Below, in pieces: positions 29,877 to 32,508 of a stretch of DNA of 32,508 nucleotides. Position 1 is the first letter of the stretch. Every line of letters starts with the position of its first letter. A program made the translations under genes and the position numbers. A model generated the notes under the pieces. The model was not told the origin of the DNA and made no database searches. It saw only the letters and a program-made list of their open reading frames with translations. The stretch spans positions 1-32,508 of the forward strand of contig JBAZKV010000019.1 in NCBI GenBank assembly GCA_041650635.1, in the 5' to 3' direction. This stretch comes from Candidatus Margulisiibacteriota bacterium (GTDB lineage Bacteria; Margulisbacteria; WOR-1; JAKLHX01; JBAZKV01).

Positions 29877-31358
29877 ATGCCATCTGCAGCAAGTCTTGTC
29901 CCGCAAAAGGGTCCGGTTGCTCTTTTTGCCAACAGCGCCAATAGAGCGGTACAGGGCTTTTCCCTTTTGGAGATCAATGGAAAGCCAAGGATAGTTGAAG
30001 TGGTAACTCCTTCAACTGAGCGCGCAAGATACAGCGGCCTTCTTTCCTGGATAGAAGAAAGGGACCTGTACTTCCACAGTATTGACACAAGCGAAAGGCT
30101 TTCCCCAAGCAAAAGATGCGCTGCAGAGCTGCGGAGTGCCGATGCCGTAATTATTCCCTCTGCACTACCGGGCAGCAAAACGGAAGAGGCTCTCTATCAA
30201 AGCTTTCTCGGTCCGGTAAGACAGGGAACAGCGCTAATTCACCCGATCTCTATGAGGAATATGGCCGGGGTGTTTAACTACAATTACTTTTACGGAAGCG
30301 GCGCAATGCAGGCACAGTATGAGGCCGTACTTAGCTGCGCTTCACAGATAGTAAGGGTTGATTTTGCCCAGATACTGTTCAACGCCGCAAAAAGCCTCGG
30401 GTTTGAGCTTCAGACAAAAAGGGATCGCAATTTTGCTTTTGCGGAAAGGTTCCAACTCAGGTACATGATGCCCGGAGGCAATTGGGAACTGCCTAACCGG
30501 GAGCTTAACGAGGCTTCGGGGCTTCTGCAGAACGGTGGCCTTAAAGGCAATATCTTTTTTGCAAGCCCGCACGCCGATGATCTGGTCATTGCCGCCGGAG
30601 CTTTTGTCGCCAGCCTGACCGCAAAGGGCTGGAACTGCCTTGACCTTGTCTTTGCAAGCGGCCAGGGCGGCGTCACAGCTGATTTCATACTTAAGAATAA
30701 AGAACAGCTGCTCGGCTCCCTGCCCGCCAGAAGCGCAGAAAGACAGCTTTTACTGAACAATTATTACGTTCTTGAGGCCCTGCCTCCCGGAAGCGAGGAA
30801 AGCAAGGCTGCCGAAAGGTTCATAAAGACATTCGTCAGGATGAGTGAGCTTGCCGAAACAGATAAGCCTCTCGGGGCCGTTCCCGAACTGCTCAACCTGC
30901 CCTTTTATGACAACAGGAATCCCGACGGCAGCAGAGTAATACTGCCGTTCGAATACGACCTGGTCCGGACGGCTCTTGCGCACAATTTTGACAGGGTGGA
31001 CATGGTGTTTGCTCCGCTCAAGGGCGATATGCATCCCGATCATGTGGCAACAAGGACCATAGCGCTTAAAATAGCCGCGGGACTCGCGGTAGAACAGGGA
31101 TCCCCGATACCCGTTTTTTCTTATGCCTCGCCCTGGTTCACCGGAGCCACCCCTATCAACGCACTCCTTTATTATCAGCCTCAGAGCGGTTTTTCAAAAC
31201 AATATCCGGCAGTCAAGTCATTTGGAAGAGCTCTGGCCATTGCAGGGACAGAACTTTCCTGCGGCTTTGCCGCGGCCCCTCCGGCCCTGGGCGCTTACTG
31301 CGGGGGAGATACGGACAGGATAATAGCTGAAGGGTTTAATATCTCTGTCAAACAATAA
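29877..31358 (+). CDS. PIG-L/LmbE-family deacetylase with an unrecognised N-terminal domain
   Basis: This 493-residue protein has in its second half (from about residue 224) the PIG-L/LmbE fold. NIFFASPHADDLVIAAGAF carries the zinc-binding His232-x-Asp-Asp235 motif, and LKGDMHPDHVATR has the second His386-Pro-Asp-His389 motif. The family removes N-acetyl groups from GlcNAc-type sugars. Residues 1-220 match nothing I know; they include a Rossmann-like start (GPVALFANSANRAVQGFSLL) and no signal peptide. SD AAAGGAG precedes the ATG. The NagB-family gene 67 bp downstream suggests a deacetylase-deaminase pair acting on an amino sugar or amino-sugar phosphate, as in known NagB-LmbE fusions. The substrate is inferred. 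Confidence 0.82.
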   Translation: MPSAASLVPQKGPVALFANSANRAVQGFSLLEINGKPRIVEVVTPSTERARYSGLLSWIEERDLYFHSIDTSERLSPSKRCAAELRSADAVIIPSALPGSKTEEALYQSFLGPVRQGTALIHPISMRNMAGVFNYNYFYGSGAMQAQYEAVLSCASQIVRVDFAQILFNAAKSLGFELQTKRDRNFAFAERFQLRYMMPGGNWELPNRELNEASGLLQNGGLKGNIFFASPHADDLVIAAGAFVASLTAKGWNCLDLVFASGQGGVTADFILKNKEQLLGSLPARSAERQLLLNNYYVLEALPPGSEESKAAERFIKTFVRMSELAETDKPLGAVPELLNLPFYDNRNPDGSRVILPFEYDLVRTALAHNFDRVDMVFAPLKGDMHPDHVATRTIALKIAAGLAVEQGSPIPVFSYASPWFTGATPINALLYYQPQSGFSKQYPAVKSFGRALAIAGTELSCGFAAAPPALGAYCGGDTDRIIAEGFNISVKQ

Positions 31359-31425
31359 GAGGAAGGAGGTCGGGCAAACGTTCTTTGTTCCATTTTTCGC
31401 GATCTAACATAAAAGGAGAAAAGAA

Positions 31426-32499
31426 ATGTCCGCCAGTCATATCGTTGTCGGAGAAGGCCGCACGAACTGTTCGAGGCTTGCAAACTCTTTCGCTCGCATA
31501 GGCATACCTTCTATTGGCTTTCGCGCAGACAAGTTGTCCGTACATGTTTTCAGGAACAGGGAAGAAATGGGCAGAGCGGCAGCTTTTGCTTTTGAACAAC
31601 AAGTGCAAAGAGTGGTTGACAGACACGGGGCTTTTAGAGGCATCTTTGCGGCAGCCCCGTCGCAAAACGACGTCTACGCCAGTCTTATCCAAAGCGGCAC
31701 TTTCCCGTGGCAGGCGGCAGAAGGACTTTTTATGATGGACGAGTACACAAAACTTTCTCCGACCGATCCCAGAAGCTTCCGTTATTATCACAACACAAAG
31801 CTCTGGGGGCCTCTTCTTTCCCTTGGCAGGGCTCTTGACCCGCAAAAGATCTTTCAATTGTACGGAGAAGCCCAACCCGAAGCTGAATGCTTAAGATATG
31901 CCGGCCTGCTTGCCGCAGGCAAAGCTCCCGTTGTTGTTGAAGGCGGCTTTGGGGAAATCAATGCCCACATAGCCTTTAACGATCCTCCTGAAGCTGATTT
32001 TGGAGATCCTTTCCTTGTCAAACTCATCGAGCTTGCCATTGAAGCAAAGCAGCAGCAGGTTAACGAGGGCCATTATGCCAGCGTGGAAGAACTTCCTGAC
32101 GCACTGACGCTTACTGTCCCGGCATTGACAAGAAATCCTTTTTACACGGTGAACTACTGGTCCAGCGTAGTCCCGACAGAGAACAAAGCCTCCGGGGTCT
32201 TTGCCGCGCTCTTTTCCCCTGTCAGCGCCGCAATCCCCGGGACCGCCTTGAGGTCCTCCATGGTAGGGTCTGCAAGCCTTTTCCTTGACCTTGCTTCATC
32301 TTACCTGGTAAGAGAAGAACTGTCCCGTTTGGACTTTCTTGACTTTTCCAGTCTTGAACGGACCCCAAGTCCCGCGCGTCAAGAGCCCGCGCCCCATGAC
32401 CCGATAGAAGGCCTTGGCGGCAGTGAGGACGGAATGGAACCTTTGTCCGAAAGAAAAGGGGGCACAGGGGAACAATTGAGGGGAAGAGACATGGGATAG
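31426..32499 (+). CDS. NagB-family glucosamine-6-phosphate deaminase/isomerase-like protein with a disordered tail
   Basis: This 357-residue protein has core NagB blocks KLSVHVFRNREEMGRAAAFA, FAAAPSQNDVYASLI, FMMDEYTKL (catalytic Asp105), GGFGEINAHIAFNDPPEADF and QQVNEGHYASVEELPDALTL. Compared with classic NagB, the phosphate loop GSTP is APSQN, and the DGH catalytic triplet is NAH (His181 kept). APSQN is, as I recall it, also seen in LmbE-associated NagB relatives, so the activity may be on a different amino sugar. A 34-residue N-terminal extension and a ~50-residue Pro/Gly/Glu-rich tail (from about RTPSPARQEP) are unusual. SD AAAGGAG is clear. The stop is 9 bp before the window edge. Confidence 0.82.
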   Translation: MSASHIVVGEGRTNCSRLANSFARIGIPSIGFRADKLSVHVFRNREEMGRAAAFAFEQQVQRVVDRHGAFRGIFAAAPSQNDVYASLIQSGTFPWQAAEGLFMMDEYTKLSPTDPRSFRYYHNTKLWGPLLSLGRALDPQKIFQLYGEAQPEAECLRYAGLLAAGKAPVVVEGGFGEINAHIAFNDPPEADFGDPFLVKLIELAIEAKQQQVNEGHYASVEELPDALTLTVPALTRNPFYTVNYWSSVVPTENKASGVFAALFSPVSAAIPGTALRSSMVGSASLFLDLASSYLVREELSRLDFLDFSSLERTPSPARQEPAPHDPIEGLGGSEDGMEPLSERKGGTGEQLRGRDMG

Positions 32500-32508
32500 G
32501 CCGATCTG

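Overview
The window comes from a compact genome of an uncultured-looking diderm bacterium. Two predicted outer-membrane barrel proteins (11877-13169 and 27380-28297) and a phosphate-starvation porin argue for an outer membrane. A YqeG-type HAD phosphatase, a TatD-associated radical SAM protein and TTAACA-type Pho boxes recall the Firmicutes/Cyanobacteria side of the tree. A candidate phylum near the Cyanobacteria (Margulisbacteria/WOR-1-like) is my best guess, but there is no rRNA here and the placement is weak. Genes overlap or nearly touch. No IS element, CRISPR array, tRNA or rRNA was seen.

Layout. 2-1316: the end of a ferrous-iron transporter (feoB) and a DtxR-family metal regulator. 1419-7240: a plus-strand block with a radical SAM protein, a dihydrolipoamide dehydrogenase-like flavoprotein, lipoyl synthase, an AlaC/DapL-like aminotransferase, pdxA and rsmA. 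7215-20615: a 13.4-kb minus-strand phosphate island. In transcription order it reads pstS-pstC-pstA-pstB-pstB-phoU-phoB-phoR, then a Pho-box promoter and a porin, then a second Pho-box promoter and pstS-pstC-pstA-pstB-arsC-like-phoU. 20664-21901: a half-length family-5 solute-binding protein and a YqeG phosphatase. 21898-22982: ruvC-ruvA. 22983-25236: a repeat-rich stretch with a zinc-ribbon protein, a sulfatase-modifying-factor-fold protein and an unknown conserved protein. 25324-29777: trpC, rsmH-ftsL, a PorV/UPF0164-like outer-membrane protein and gltX. 29877-32499: a PIG-L/LmbE deacetylase and a NagB-family protein, probably one amino-sugar pathway.

How the phosphate genes fit together. 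The first operon carries the two-component regulator and a Pst transporter without a visible Pho box. The porin and the second Pst operon each sit behind four 11-bp-spaced TTAACA-like repeats that end exactly 9 nt before a -10 element. A basal sensing transporter plus an inducible porin/high-affinity transporter is the natural reading. The two PstB proteins of the first operon look complementary: one has a ruined signature motif, the other has lost the Q-loop Gln and H-loop His. Together they would form an asymmetric heterodimer with one consensus and one degenerate ATP site.

The second theme is small repeats inside genes. Three 28-bp palindromes sharing the same ends lie within 670 bp: one just before rsmA and two in frame inside it. 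Tandem heptamers (two units plus 3 nt) sit inside lpdA and lipA. A direct repeat encodes the signal peptide of the PorV-like protein. Three genes (radical SAM, ruvC, gltX) have a -10 box exactly 6 nt before ATG and no Shine-Dalgarno sequence, which suggests leaderless mRNAs alongside SD-led operon genes.
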